NCBI GenBank assembly: GCA_030737875.1
Contig: CM060915.1
Location: 904,526,677 to 904,590,676, forward strand
Length of the DNA: 64,000 nt
Origin: Allium sativum
Lineage: Eukaryota; Streptophyta; Magnoliopsida; Asparagales; Amaryllidaceae
Direction: 5' to 3'
The translations under genes and the position numbers were made by a program. The notes below the pieces were generated by a model that worked only from the letters and a program-made list of their open reading frames with translations, ran no database searches and had not been told where the DNA came from. This document shows positions 22,300-34,827 of this stretch, in pieces; position 1 is the first letter of the stretch, and the number at the start of each line of letters is the position of its first letter.

Positions 22300-23699
22300 T
22301 CTGGATACGATTTCCTTATGCCCTCCTCGGTTTCCCAAGTACAGTCATTCTCATTATCACCCCACTGGACCTTAACCATTTTCACCGTCTTCCTCCGAAG
22401 TTGCTTCGTATCGTGTCTGACAATAGAACCGGTCTGTGGTTTCCAACTGCATCGGGTTCTATCTCGATATCATCCAACTGATCTGGTGAAATAGTCATAT
22501 CAGAATCGTGTACAAACTTCCTTAACTGAGAAACATGAAATACGTTGTGCACTCCCGCCATCTTGTCAGGTAATCCAACATTATATGCTAAATTCCCAAC
22601 TTGTTCGAAAACTGGAAATGGCCAACAAACCTTGGTGCTAATTTACCCCTCCTACCAAACTGAATCACACTCTTTAATGGAGAAATCTTGACGAATACCA
22701 AGTCTCCTACGGAGAATTTCAAAACTCTTCGTCATTTATCAGTATAATTCTTCTGCCTATCTTGGGCATCCTTCATTAACTGTTGAATAACCTTGATCTT
22801 GTCTGAAGTTTCTCTTATTACATCTGTCCCAAGGACAAATTTCTCACCGGTTTCCAACCAACATGATGGTGAGTTGCACGGTCTTCCATAAAAAGCTTCA
22901 AATGGAGCCATACCAATACCGGACTGATGACTATTATTATATGTGAACTAAATCAGATGCAAATGGTCATCCCATGACCCTCCAAATTTCGATATACGTA
23001 CTCTCAAGAGATCCTCTAATACACGATTCGCCCTCTCTGTTTGACCGTCGGTTTGAGGATCGTACGCGGTACTGAGATGTAATTTTGACCCTAAAGCCTC
23101 TTGTAAGCTCTTCCAAAACCCACTAGTAAATAATGAATCTCGGTCACTCACAATACTTGCGGGTACTCCATGAAATCTCACTACCCATTTCATATACAGT
23201 TCCGCTAACTTAGCTGTCGTTCTATTCGACTAGACCGCTATAAACCTTGCACTTTTGGTCAATCGATCCACAATCACCCAAATACTATCATGACCCGATC
23301 TAGTCCTTGGTAAACCATCGAAGAAATCCATTGAGACTTGTTCCCATTTCCATGCGGGAATTTCCAGAGATTGTAACAGACCACAAGGCTTCTTTTGCTC
23401 GGCTTTAACTAACTGGCAATTCATGCACTTTGATATAAAATTCCCAACGTCTCTCTTCATCCCTTCCTAGTAGTAGGTCTGCTTCATGTCTCGATACATT
23501 TTGTTACCACCAGGATGTATAGTCAGTTTTGAGTGATGACACTCTATAAGCACTTCATCTCTTAATCCATTGACATTGGGTACAAATAGTCTCCCATTCT
23601 TTCGAAGACATCCTTCTCGATCAAGTCCATACTTATTCATTCCCTCACCATCGATATCCATCTCTACCTTGGAGATGATTTCCAATAGATTAGGATCGT
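22300..23699 (-). pseudogene. Element B integrase and chromodomain, broken
   Basis: On the minus strand. The zinc-finger part (23467-23685) has the His pair in HHSKLTIHPGGNKMYRDMK, and the Cys pair follows at CMNCQLVKAEQ after an interruption at 23461-23466. The core gives MDFFDGLPR, VDRLTKSARF, then SDRDSLFTSGFW and DGQTERANR, so all three acidic residues of the DDE triad are kept, unlike element A. The chromodomain is at about 22300-22440 (KVQWGDNENDCTWETEEG). Frame changes separate the blocks. Confidence 0.85.
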
Positions 23700-24290
23700 T
23701 CCTCTAATTAGAATCGATCCGCTCAATCAAAGTTGGTCTAATCGTCAAACTTGCTAACATCTCTGGATCCAATTCACACTTAGGTCTAAAATCATATACC
23801 GCAATATAATCCAGTTGCTTCCATTCCAGAAACATATCCCCAAATTGGCATGCCTCTTAGTCAATGTATCAGCTACCGCATTGCCCTTCCCGGGTGTGTA
23901 TGCGATATTGAAATCATATGAAGTCAAGAACTCTAACCATCTCTACTGGCGAAGATTTAAATCCTTCTGAGAGAAAAGATACTTTAATGACTTATGATTG
24001 GTAAACAACATGAATCTTTCTCCAAAGCGATTATGTCTCCATATCTTTAACATGAACACAATCGCTGCTAATTCCAAATCAAGGGTAGGATATATTTTCT
24101 CTTGCAGTTTCCGTTGCTAACTAGCATAAGCTACAACCTTGCCTCCTTGCATCAGTACAGCACCGTGTCCAGTACCATAGGCATCCGTGTATACCGTCAT
24201 CTCTTCGTTCCCCTTATATATAACTAAAACTTTGGTGCACATGTCAACTTCTCCTTTAGACTCTTAAATGCATACTAACACCTTTTGTCC
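23700..24290 (-). pseudogene. Element B RNase H, heavily decayed
   Basis: Short in-frame blocks on the minus strand resemble the RNase H of element A: a TDAYGTGHGAVLMQGG-like block near 24140-24200, [16 protein letters not shown] near 23950-23990, and PGKGNAVADTLTK near 23865-23900. Stops and small indels break every long frame. The position between RT and integrase fits. Confidence 0.65.
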
Positions 24291-25690
24291 CAAACAAGAG
24301 CTTGATTCTTCTTGGTCAACCGAGTTAACGGCGTTGCTATCTTAGAGAAGTCTTGGATAAACTTTCGATAATATCCAGCTGACCCCAAGAAACTTCTCAT
24401 GTCTGTTGCATTCTTGGGCGTAGACCAATCTTGCACTGTAGCCACCTTCGCAAGATCTACGGCAATATCATTCTCTAAAACAAATGGCAAAAGAACCTCA
24501 CTTCCCTCCTCCAAAAGTGACACTTAGAAATTTTTTCTTTCAATTGGTGTTTCCTCAACACCTCCATCACTGTCCTTAAATGTTCCTTGTGTTCTTCCTC
24601 TGTCCTCGAGTAAACCAAGATATCGTCCATGAACACAAGAACAAATTTATTTAATTGATCCCTGAAAACCCTATTCATAAGATCATCAAAATATGCGGGT
24701 GCATTGGTCAACCCGAATGGCATGACCAACCACTCATAGAATCCATACGACGTCCCAAATGCCATTTTAGGTATACTCTCAGCTGCTACTCGGAGCTGAT
24801 GAAATCCTGTCACGGGATCCAACTGGGAGAACACTCTTGCTCCATCTAGTTGATCAAACAAATCATCTATCCGTGGAAGAGGATACTTATTTTTCCTAGT
24901 CACCTCGTTCAACTCGCAGTAGTCCACACATAAGTGAAGGGAACCGTCGGCCTTAGTGGCAAATAAAACTGGTGCTCCCCACTCGGAAACACTTCTTCGG
25001 ATAAATCCCTTCTTCAAAAGACCGCCTACTTGCACTTCAAGGCTTCTCCCTTGGCCCCGTACAACGAAGTGGCATCACTATAGGTCTGGCATCTTTCACT
25101 AAATCAATCCGAAACTCGATCTCTCGGTGCGGTGGAAGCCTGGTTACTTCCTCAAAGATGTCCAAGTACTCGCCAGCAATAGGCACATCTGATAACTCAT
25201 CATGCAGGATGTCGAGGGAATTAAGAAAAATAGCCATCACCTCATCACTTGGTAGGCAACCCAATACCACCCTCCGCCCATCATCTGCTCTAAATGGTCA
25301 CCTAAGACCCTTCACAGTCTACCACCACCCCATATCTTTAGAGCCAATCGACTCCCAAAATAATGCCAAACCCAGTAAATCCCAAAACAAAGCAATCACA
25401 AGCCATCCATGACTTGATAAGATCAAATTACGACAAATCATACAAAGGCTAGTCGAACCACCGATCGAGTTCGTCACAACTAAAGGTCTATCGACAATCT
25501 CGGGTTCCAATTCCATCCTATCTATCAGGTCACTAGATATGACGAAACAGGAAGCCTCGGTATCAAACAATACTCGAACAGGAACATCATAAATAGAAAG
25601 CATACCTTGAATAACGACACCCTTTCCCTTCTTCGCCGCAGTTGGGGCATTCGACGAGGAAGGAACAACGTTGATAGCATACACTTTCAT
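24275..25690 (-). pseudogene. Element B protease and reverse transcriptase, broken
   Basis: The protease region (about 25430-25600) reads LFDTEASCFVISSDLI. The aspartic protease motif D-S/T-G-A is altered to D-T-E-A, a G-to-E change that should abolish catalysis. The RT block (24475-25035) has [31 protein letters not shown] with the first catalytic Asp, and FMDDILVYS with the Asp pair. The end of RT (24275-24523) overlaps in another frame, showing a frameshift at about 24480-24520 next to [12 protein letters not shown], and continues as [18 protein letters not shown]. Confidence 0.85.
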
Positions 25691-26680
25691 GATCTGCTTC
25701 TCCTTAGGAGGCTGTGGACATTCATTCTTAAAATGTCCCACTTGGTTATAGTTGAAGTACTTCCTCTCCCCTGGCTTCGCTTGACAATCTCTGACATAGT
25801 GGCCCTTCTTGCCACAGCCAAAGCACTGGATATCCTTCTTATTCTTCTTTGTCTGACCATCCTTGGTTTGGTTCTGTTTCCTCTTATTCAGGGAATTCTT
25901 CTTGCCTTCACCGCTTGCCTGTGGTTTTGGCTCCTCAGCAGATGTAATAGCAACCTCAGTCTTCGTCTCAGGGTAAAGGCTCTCCGATCTCAATGCTTTC
26001 CCCACAATAGATTCGGAATTCTCATCGATATGGTTTATAAGTCTTTCCCCCAAGTAGTCATCTAGGCTAGTTATGAACTTCTCAACAGTATCGACAAGAG
26101 ATAATCCATATTTCGATAAGGTATCGAATTCAGCAGTATTCTCCGTAACTGCCCTACCATTCTTCTTAAGCTCCAAAAACTTTCTGAACAATTCTAATTT
26201 CTGAGCAGTTGGAATAAACTTGTCACTGAAGCGAGTCTTAAACTGATCCCAAATAACTAGATCCTTGGGAGTATCCGCTTTAATAGCATTCCACCAATTC
26301 ATTGCCTATCCTTGAAGCTGAGGTGATGCTAGCTTTCTCTTCATTGCATCATCGATCCCTAAATCCTAGAAGATGCGCTCACAACTATTAAGCCAATCTT
26401 GAACCTCCATAGCCGATTCCATTCCGTGGAACGACTTCCCACCAAGACTAGTAAAATCCTTATTAAGCTTGGCGAAATCGGCTCTGAGCGCCTGCACTAC
26501 TGCACCACCACCATTAGCAGCATTAGGAACTTCTCCCTAAGCATCCCTAAGCATCTCTCGCATGAAGGTAGTAAACATCGTCCTCATATTAGGGACATTC
26601 CCATTATTGGCCCCTGAACCCGCACCCTCTTCAACTCCCGATGCGGGGTTCCTCACCATACTCCTTATATTTCGGCTCAT
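25690..26680 (-). pseudogene. Element B gag with two zinc knuckles, broken
   Basis: A plausible start is the ATG at 26680 (MSRNIRSMVRNPASG). The frame runs into the longer open block from 26302 and is interrupted by three in-frame stops before it. The matrix/capsid-like part includes GGKSFHGMESAMEVQDWL, WWNAIKAD and FSDKFIP. The first CCHC knuckle is intact (CFGCGKKGHYVRDC); the second has lost both leading Cys (YFNYNQVGHFKNEC). Confidence 0.82.
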
Positions 26681-26870
26681 CGTTCAACCTATAAAGAGGA
26701 AACGATTAACCATCTCCTTAGTGGTGCCCGTGTAGTGCGACTTCATCCTTAGATACACTAATAGTGTATATATATAGTTTTTGAAAACCAAAATATCACA
26801 AATACGTGCTCTAATACACGTATACTATCTCTCCCTAGTGTCTTCCCCTAGGTTAAACTACGCAACCTAG

Positions 26871-26882
26871 CCTCTGATACCA
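26871..26882 (-). other. Primer-binding site of element B
   Basis: On the minus strand, tggtatcagagg starts 2 nt after the 5' LTR. It matches the 3' end of the initiator Met tRNA (family knowledge; consensus tggtatcagagc) except for the last base. Confidence 0.75.
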
Positions 26883-27346
26883 AGTGTGACTCCCGCCCCG
26901 TACCATCAGACATTTCCCCGAAATGTGTTGTACCAATGTCCGACTAGCACGGCACGATCGTCAAAAAGGTTGAAACGATGAATTACCAAAGAACCTGTAG
27001 TATATCTCATAGCGCATGGAATAAAATATAATAATAACATAACTTGATATAAAACAGGCGAGACAGTATATAAGCTGAAAACTAAACCATATCCATCAGA
27101 GTAGCGGAATCCAAAATACAGCTTCATATCCAATTATTACAACTTTAAAATACAGTCTCCAAAAGGAAATAAAAGAGGTACACTACTAATGCCCAAAGCA
27201 GTGACCAACAACGACATAGGGAGAATATGTATAAAGTAGTGGAAGCCTCCTGCTCCTTTCCGGACAATGCATAACCACCTAACTTGCCTCTAGTCTTTTC
27301 GTTTAGGAGCACCCAGAGTAATAAGAAGAGACATAAAATTCTGGGT

Positions 27347-27360
27347 CAGACGAAAGTCTG
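27347..27360 (-). other. LTR hairpin CAGAC-TTTC-GTCTG (element B 5' LTR)
   Basis: On the minus strand, a 5-bp stem with loop TTTC is followed by ACC, about 460 bp from the LTR 3' end. The same structure occurs in LTRs A, S, G and E. Confidence 0.5.
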
Positions 27361-27979
27361 GTGTGAGCGATAGCAATTCTATAAAACTAAATAGAGCAAT
27401 AAAAGGTATAAGTAATCATACTTAACCTGGATCTGCAACCAAAGAGTTAGCACAACAAGATGTATAATACTCTAAGGTAACACTAACATAGAGTGTAAAA
27501 TGACAATGTGCGTGTCATGGTGATAGCAAACATCGAACATAGCAATCATCCTCACATCTCTCACTAAGTGCGTAAAGCATACGATATACACCGCTTTGAT
27601 CACCAAATCCATTGGGGTCATGACAGGTCCATACCGTACTGGACTCCGTATAACTATTGCTATGACCATGAACTTTTGGTTTATAGTCAATAACCCTAAC
27701 CAGTCCACACTTCCCTGGCTATGGTTCGTCTACATGCCCCCTCTCTCGACGGTGAAAAAAGTTATAGATATCGATAACCCCTTTGCACACGTCCTGCAAT
27801 AAAGCCCAACTCTAGAAGTCAACTCGTTGGTTCCCATCTGGATCCCGAGTAGTAACTTCCCATTTGGACTTCCTTTGCATCTCGGGTTTTGGTCGGATTG
27901 GAGTTGATCTTTAGAAGAGTTCACGATCGTCGTCGCATGGTAGAAGCTTAAACCCGGTTCGGTTCGGAGTAACCATCAA

Positions 27980-28230
27980 TCTCGGTTCGCAGTCCTCATC
28001 GAGGTTGTGTCGTGGTCCTCCATGGGCAGTTCGTTGTCCCCCCCCCTCGCCGGTTCTTAGTCCCCCCGGGCGGTTCGTAGTCCTTCCCCTTGTTGTGGTT
28101 TGTGGTCCTCCCCTCCTGGTGGTTCGTGATCCTCCCCCGGTCGTGGTTCGTGTTCCTCCCCTCCTGGCGGTTTGTGATCCCCCTAGGTCGTGGTTCATGA
28201 TCATCCCATCCAGGCAGTTCGTGACCGTGG
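27980..28230. repeat. C/T-rich minisatellite in the 5' LTR of element B
   Basis: The counterpart of the array at 20800-21090: repeated ggttcgtg and cctcccctcctgg words with different unit number and order. Open frames across it on both strands are repeat artefacts. Confidence 0.7.
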
Positions 28231-29202
28231 CCACCATCAGAAACCCAAATTCTGCAGTTTTTCAAGTAAGCTAATTTCGCCAAACGACAGCGTTTTTAAC
28301 CATTCTAACTTTTCTATGCAATCACAAAACATACCGAACAGTAGTAAAATGTAGAATCAACCAAAAACATCAACACAATAATTTCATATGTTAATTTGGA
28401 TCAAACATACCAAAAACCATGATTTTCCCCTTAACCATGTGATTTTCCCCTTTACCATGTCTAATAATAAGATTAGCAAACTTAATACAAATTAACCCAA
28501 ATTCATACCAGCGACATAAAATATGATTTTAGAATTTATACATATTTTTCCAAAAAATTAGATGTATTATTTAGCTAATTATCACTAATCACCCCTAATT
28601 AGCCATAATTATTGTATAACATGCAAATCACTCACCTTAGCCAAAAATAAATGTTAGATCTAAAACTTTTATTGATTTGGCTTGGATCCCAATATGGTGC
28701 AACAGCTCTATCTTGAATTTGGTTCTAACTTGGCTTGATTTGTTGTAGATTTGATAAATTAGTAATTAGAGAGAGATTTGGAAGATGGAAGCCATGATTA
28801 AGGTTAGAGAAAGGTTTGTGGCGGCTAGAAAAATAAAATAAGATGATTCTCCAACTCCTTTCAGCCCAATTAGGTTGTTTTTTCCATCTTCAAATCTTAT
28901 TTCAGCCATATCTCCTAAACGGTAAATCCTTATGATTCGTGTGACCACTTTAAGGAATGGGAAACCATCATCCGAATCCAATGGTAATGGCTTCAGGTCA
29001 GAATTCCTTACCAATCAAAATTTATAGGCGAAACACGATTCGCCAGGGGTATAACGGTCATTTAAAATTCGGCAAAAATCGTGAATGTGGGAAATGACCC
29101 CAATAGTCGTTTCCCGAAGTTACACGACCATATGACTTCGTATGAAAATAAAATAAATATTCTACAATCCTCCGATACGTAGAATGCGGGTCTTACAATT
29201 AA

Positions 29203-29770
29203 TACTTATTTTAACCCTAGATTGGTGCTGATCTGGAATCAAAATGTAGGCGATCCTACCCACAGACCTCTGACTTGGTCTCCTCCATTATCTCGGTATT
29301 TCTACGAATTTCTAAGTTGATCCGAGTTCACTCAAAAAAGAAAATAGAGGAATTGTGACACTTGGAAAAGGATCCTTTTGGCTCTCTACACTGAAGCTTT
29401 ACCAAACTCAAAACTCAACCCCTTGTCTTTACTCTCATACAATCAAGTAATGTAACCGTGGTCTATCAGTATACGTAAGAAATTACACTAAGTGGACGTA
29501 TGCTAGAGTTTTTTGAACAATTATAAAAAATCATGTGTTTTTTTACTATTTCTGCATTCTCCTACTCTAAATTTGTGATCTATGATATCACAACACTATT
29601 ATGGAGTTAGTGCTTATTTAACCAAAAATAATGCTAACATTTTGGCGTGCTAGGAAGGGAGTGTAATCGGATTAGAATTTGGAAAGATTGTTAATGGCTG
29701 AAACTAGATTAATGTTAGTTTTTTCTACACACATAATGTAAGAACGATAACTAATTAATTTTAAATATTA
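29203..29770. other. Short unique spacer, nothing recognised
   Basis: 568 bp between the right target duplication of element B and the left target duplication (ttttt, 29771-29775) of the copia element. I see no coding region, no LTR ends and no repeat shared with the rest of the window. With 52578 onward it forms the pre-insertion locus of the copia element. Confidence 0.5.
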
Positions 29771-31756
29771 TTTTTTGTTGAAGTATGCGATACTATGTGT
29801 TAGATTGAGGAGGATATTTCGGGATATTTCGAATATTTAGGTTCTGGAGGATATTTTCAGATCTGGAGAATATTTAGGATTTAGAGGATATTTAGGATCT
29901 GGAGGATATTTCGGATATAGAGGAAATTTTGGGAATTTCCATATACTTCCCTATGTCTATATAAGCTACATCGGATGCAAAAGGAGGAGGTACAACAAAA
30001 TCAAGAGATTAGATCAAGGTTTATTCTAATTAAGGTTTAGGCAATCCTAATCTTCTTCAATTACTTTCTCCGCAAAATCAAAATTTCTAGTAAATTTGAT
30101 CATTGTAATCAATCTCTTGTACTCTTCTATTGATATTAATTGTAACACCCCGTATTTTCTGTGAACGTATAAGTAACAAATTAAAGTATACTTAATTTTA
30201 GGAGAAGAATTAAGGGAAACGGGTTGCGCCATTGCGTTCGTCTCAAAATTCTGCTTGAGATAGAGTCCGAGTTTGCGTAAAACGGATACCGTATGAAGAA
30301 GATATGGACGAACGAAGTTAGGCAGAAAACCGGAAACAAGCCAGAATATTGCCAAGTGCGCCCATACCGATCCAGCATAGAATTCTGGAGTGTTTTGTGA
30401 TGACGTGTCTCCTTCTGAGTGGTTGGATGACCTGTCTTCGAGCTGGGTGGTTCTGATGACTTTTGGACTGATCTGAAGGCTCTAAATCACTCTATTCTCC
30501 TATAAAACACCCACCAAACCTCACTTTCTCTCCACACAATTTCATTCTGCCTATACTCTGCCTCTATTCTAATTAAAATAAAATAATGGCATCGCTACTC
30601 TGCTGAAATCTAAGCTAGAACTAGTGCATCTTCTTCCAATCTGAATAGAATTAAAAGAGAACAACTATTTTCTAATCTAATTGATAGTCTACGCCAAAGG
30701 AGAGCTATTCAGTGTCAGAATACAGATTCCAGAATACAAGAATCGTTCCCTTTTTGTGAGTACAGTTATTTTCAGATATGAACTTTAATTATGATCTTGA
30801 CATGGCTATAAATCTGAATATGAGGTTATGCATATTCTTATCTGTCAGATCTGTTTTTCTATGACTATTCTCTTTCTTTTTTCTGTTCTATAGCCCAGCA
30901 ACTACGAGCCTGCGCCAAATCTCATAAGAGATTAACGCACGAACGCTAAATTTTGGAGTAAATAATGAATAATGCATAATTGGACATGACTGATCTGTGA
31001 CTGATTTGAGAAAAGGACATATGTTGTAAATTAGATCTAGATCTGTGCATACTCTATGATTTGGAAGAAGAGGAATCATTGAATGATAACATATGACTTG
31101 AAACTTGGGGACATAATGCATATAAAAATTAAGATCTGATTTTGAGAGGATATAATTGAAAGATCTAGATTTTTGGGTATATTTTATATAACGATTCATG
31201 ACTTGAAAATGGAATATGAAACTTAGGCGTAAAGGGCTATATTAAAATAGGATAACTATTAATGTGAACGCGCCTAAATATGGATTTTTTGATATTGCCA
31301 TTAAAGGCTATAATTTGGCATAATTCATATCATGATTTGGGGCTTTTAGAGAGTGTTCTGTACTGTGCAAAGTTTAACGAAAATTTGGGGGCATATATTA
31401 TATTATGAATTATGACCATGATTTGAGCATGTAAGTTTAGGCTTAATTTATGATTAGGCAAGATATGTAAATATAATTTTTAAGAAATGTTAAATCTGCT
31501 GAATTGCTTAATCTGCTAAATCTTTGAATTGCCTGTTCTGCTAAATTGCCTAATCTACTAGATCTGTTATCTGCTAAATCTGTTGAAATGCTTAATCTGT
31601 TGAAAGATGAATAATTGTAATTTGGAGGCTCGATCTAAAATTGAGTAAAACATGTTAATAGAACTTTGGATAATCTGCCGTAACTTGTAAAGCAGTTAAA
31701 TCTGCTAAATGGACATAATTAGTCTGATATTTTCTGTAATGGAATAAGGTGGCTAT

Positions 31757-31980
31757 GACACGAGGTTAGACTCCGTTTATGGTAGAAGCCTGCCTGGAAC
31801 CAACTGGCTTAACCAACGACCGTGAACTGTCAGTCTTGTGTGAGAGGTCGTAGGCATAACTAAAATATGCTTAGACACGAGGTTAGGTCTGGCTTGTGGC
31901 AGAAGTCTGCCTGGAACCGCCCGGCATATCCAGCGGCCACATGCTACCGACCTAATGTGAGAGGTCTGTGCATTAATATT
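31757..31980 (+). repeat. Two tandem units of about 115 bp in LTR S
   Basis: Each unit starts gacacgaggttag, passes agaagyctgcctggaacc and ends tgtgagaggtc. The copies begin at about 31757 and 31875 and differ at many positions, so this is an old duplication. Confidence 0.65.
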
Positions 31981-32779
31981 TAATTAATGCAAATCAGAGA
32001 TAAATATGATGTTTAAATCGTGTTGGGTGGATAGGGTTAAACCAACTGGACTGATGAATTTAACAAACCCGTTTCGTGAATTTGTAGGCCCAATACAAAG
32101 TTAGACAATCTGTAAGTCTGTTAAAACTGTACAACTGATCTGTTAGTCTGAAAACTTGTTAACTTGATTGTCTGATCTGTGAACTAGTATGTCTGAAACT
32201 TGTAAACAAGTTAATCTGAAATCTGTTAGTCTGGGGACACAAGGTTAGGAGGGGAAATACTTGTGTCATCTATTGTTTGGGACCCATATTAGTCAGTAAC
32301 CCTTTTCTGGTATCAAAAACTTTGACCCCATGCTATGTAGGGGTTCGGGCACGCTTACTGAACTAATTATAAGCGGTTCATTCTGATAATGGCGAGGGGT
32401 GTTGATGGTGCGTTCCAACCGGGTCATGTGCGTGCATGGATCCGGTCTGCTCTGAGGATGTAAGACACCGTGACATCTGTAAATAGGTCTGTGCCAATAG
32501 GTTGCCACTTTAGGGAGTGATACACCCTACTGTGGGGCCGACACAGGGTATTTATGTATTAGGGAGCCGATCGCTTGGGGAGGACTTAGGGTACACTTAG
32601 TTCTGTCTGTTTCTGTTGGTACCGTCTGTTTCTGTTGGGTGGTAACACCTGTCTGTTTCTGCATGGTACCGTCTGTTGGGGTGGTAAAGGCCCATTACTA
32701 GTGTACACCTAATTCTAACATTCTGTTTCCGTAGGGATTATTCTGTTTCCGTCTCTGATTCCGATTCTGTTTCTGTACC

Positions 32780-32990
32780 TTCTGTCTGTTGGGTGGTAAA
32801 GGCCTATTATTAGTATTCTGTTTCCGTACCTTCTGTCTGTTGGGGTGGTAAAGGCCCATTATTAGTATTCTGCTTCTGTACCTTCTGTCTGTTGGGGTGG
32901 TAAAGGCCCATTATTAGTATTCTGCTTCTGTACCTTCTGTCTGTTGGGGGTGGTGAAGGCCCATTACTAGCATTCTGTTTCTGTATAGAT
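32780..32990 (+). repeat. Four tandem units of about 52 bp in LTR S
   Basis: Units begin at about 32780, 32831, 32883 and 32935 with ttctgtctgttgggg, followed by tggtaaaggcccattatta. The middle copies are nearly identical. Looser ttctgttt/gtctgttt words extend upstream to about 32600. Confidence 0.8.
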
Positions 32991-33227
32991 TATTCTGTTT
33001 CAATTCTGTTTCAGTTTAGACATTAGGGTAACACCTAACCCTGTTATACTAGTATTAGTGCAGAGAAGTAAGATGTAAGTAAGGAACATAACTTGTTTTA
33101 CATCATTCTGTTTCTTCTGTTAACTTAAATTATATCTGTTATTCCTGTTGATGTAATCTCTCATCCAGCTTTATTTACATGTCATGATAATATTATTTGT
33201 TTATATGCTGGAAGTCACTAGACTCGC

Positions 33228-33242
33228 CAGACTTTATGTCTG
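33228..33242 (+). other. LTR hairpin CAGAC-TTTAT-GTCTG (LTR S)
   Basis: Identical stem and loop to LTR A, followed by ACC, 394 bp before the LTR end. The flanks differ, so the hairpin is more conserved than its surroundings. Confidence 0.5.
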
Positions 33243-33883
33243 ACCTCGTTTGTTTTCTCCCCTTTTCTTTCCGTTCCCCCCCAGGTGCTCAGGGTGGAAA
33301 CATAGGAGCTTGATTCTGATTCTCTCTGCTTGAAGTGCTTGGAGTATTGCTTGGCTTTGACTCTATCTTTTCATAGCAGTTTATGTTGGGGATTATGGCT
33401 CTGAAACTTTACATTCTGAAGGATTTTGTATAAGACTGATAATTGTGTACTTGAGTTTTGGTATTGTGATTTAGAAAGATGTAACCAAACTTATTTCTGC
33501 TTTTGCTGTAATAAAGTTATAATTTTTCAAGTACTACTTATCTGTCTTGTAATATTCTGTTCTGTCTACTAAAACGCTCCATCAAAGTTAAGGCATTCCC
33601 TTTGTGAGTGACCTTAACGGAGGTGGGGTGTTACATTAATAAAGGTTTCTCTCTCAAAGTGGACGTACACTGACAAGACGTTGGTGGAACCACTATAAAT
33701 CCCTGTGTGATTTAGTTTCTTGTTATTGCTCTATTATTTCCATTGTTTGGTGATTGTGATTGACTTGGACAAGATTGAGATTGTTCGATTGGTTGTTTTT
33801 GCACTATTACCACGATCTTGTTTTCCGCGGCGGTGGAGATTTTTGATTTAATCGGTCTTGAATCAAAATTTCTCCACAACATT

Positions 33884-33895
33884 TGGTATCAGAGC
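33884..33895 (+). other. Primer-binding site of copia element F
   Basis: tggtatcagagc starts 2 nt after the 5' LTR end. It is the standard plant copia match to the 3' end of initiator Met tRNA. Confidence 0.9.
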
Positions 33896-33921
33896 ATTGG
33901 TGTTGGTAGATAGTTGTAGAA

Positions 33922-34827
33922 ATGTCGGAATCAGGTTCAAATAATCCATCAACGGTTGGTCCAAGTGGTGTAGCTCCTTATGTACGTGGGTCGTATGCAG
34001 CTGCTGGTTCACAATTGTTTATCGACAAGTGGAATGGTGATAATGATTTCGAAAAGTGGCAATGGAAGATGAAAGCGGTTCTTAGGCGGAATCGGGTACA
34101 TCAGATGGTGTTTGATACACATTTTTTGCCAGAGGATATTTCAGATGTGGAGAGAGAAGAAATGGAAGAGTGGGCATTCACTACACTTCAACTTGCCATG
34201 GGGGAGAATGTTATTTCCGAAATTAGTGGTGAGACGACTGCTAAAGGTATTTGGAACAAGTTGGAGGAGTTGTATATGAAGAAGTCACTCACAAATTGAC
34301 TGATCTTGTTGCGAACTTTCTTTACCTACAAGATGAAGGAAGGAACTTCACTAAAGGCACACTTAAATGTGTTTGATGATTTGCTAATGAAGATGAAGGC
34401 GGTAGATTTGAAAATTGAGGAGGAGCAGAAGGCGATGATATTGTTATGTTCATTGCCTGAGCGATATACTGGGTTCTCAAACAGTTTGATCTATGGCCGG
34501 GATACATTGACTCTAAATGATGTCAAGACGGGTCTTCTTAGTGAGGAATTGCGAGATCAGATGAAGGAGCTGAGTGATGGTAGTAGTGGTGCTGGTAATG
34601 GTCAAGGTTTATTTGCGGAGAAAGAAAAGTTAGAGAAGAAAGGAAACCGGGGGTGTTCTAAGTCTAAGAAGCCCGGTGGAAGAGGAAAATCAAAAGAAAG
34701 AAATGGCAAGTGCTTTATATGCAAGAAACCTGGTTACTGGAAGAATGATTGTCCAGACAAGGGGAAGAAGGAAGTATCATCTTCATCAGTTGCGGTGGGG
34801 AGAGAGATGTTAGTGAGGGAGACGTAG
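33922..34827 (+). pseudogene. Element F gag, broken
   Basis: Starts at the first ATG after the primer site (MSESGSNNPSTVGPSG). The capsid-like region has FIDKWNGDNDFEKWQWKMKAVL, WAFTTLQLAMGENV and the LLCSLPERY motif. A TGA at 34297 splits it, in frame; CGA-to-TGA is the likely change. The zinc knuckle CFICKKPGYWKNDC has Tyr in place of the metal-binding His, another C-to-T change. Shortly after, at about 34797, a frameshift moves the protease into another frame. Confidence 0.88.

Larger units (their letters stand above)
19700..29197 (-). mobile_element. Element B: complete but decayed Ty3/gypsy chromovirus (Tekay/Del-like)
   Basis: 9,498 bp with both LTRs and a perfect 5-bp target duplication attaa (19695-19699 and 29198-29202). 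On the minus strand the order is 5' LTR (26885-29197), Met-type primer site, gag with zinc knuckles, protease, RT, RNase H, integrase, chromodomain, polypurine tract, 3' LTR (19700-22111). All coding parts carry stops and frameshifts. The LTRs differ at roughly 7-8% of positions over the first about 400 bp by eye, so it is an old insertion. A further LTR of the same family lies at 4636-6101. Confidence 0.9.
26885..29197 (-). repeat. 5' LTR of element B (2,313 bp)
   Basis: On the minus strand it starts tgtaagacccgc and ends gcgggagtcaca. It contains the minisatellite at 27980-28230 and the intact hairpin at 27347-27360. It is about 100 bp shorter than its partner because of indels, including one near 28860 where a block around the pairing with 21720-21790 is missing. 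Confidence 0.88.
30141..33635 (+). repeat. Solo LTR S of a Tekay-like gypsy element (3,495 bp)
   Basis: It starts tgtaacaccccg and ends ggtggggtgttaca, flanked by the perfect duplication ttaat (30136-30140 and 33636-33640). No internal sequence is left, as expected after LTR-LTR recombination. Its first about 90 bp (including aattaaagtatacttaattt) and its last about 400 bp resemble LTR A. The middle is longer and holds two tandem arrays (31757-31980 and 32780-32990), the conserved hairpin (33228-33242) with an AGGTGCTCAGG motif after it (about 33284), and AATAAA at 33510. Confidence 0.9.
29776..33881 (+). repeat. 5' LTR of copia element F, split by LTR S
   Basis: Left part 29776-30140 and right part 33641-33881 together match the 3' LTR at 51967-52572. 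The left part has short repeats of the gaggatatttaggatct type (about 29810-29930) that also vary slightly in the other LTR. Insertion S duplicated ttaat at the break. Confidence 0.9.
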
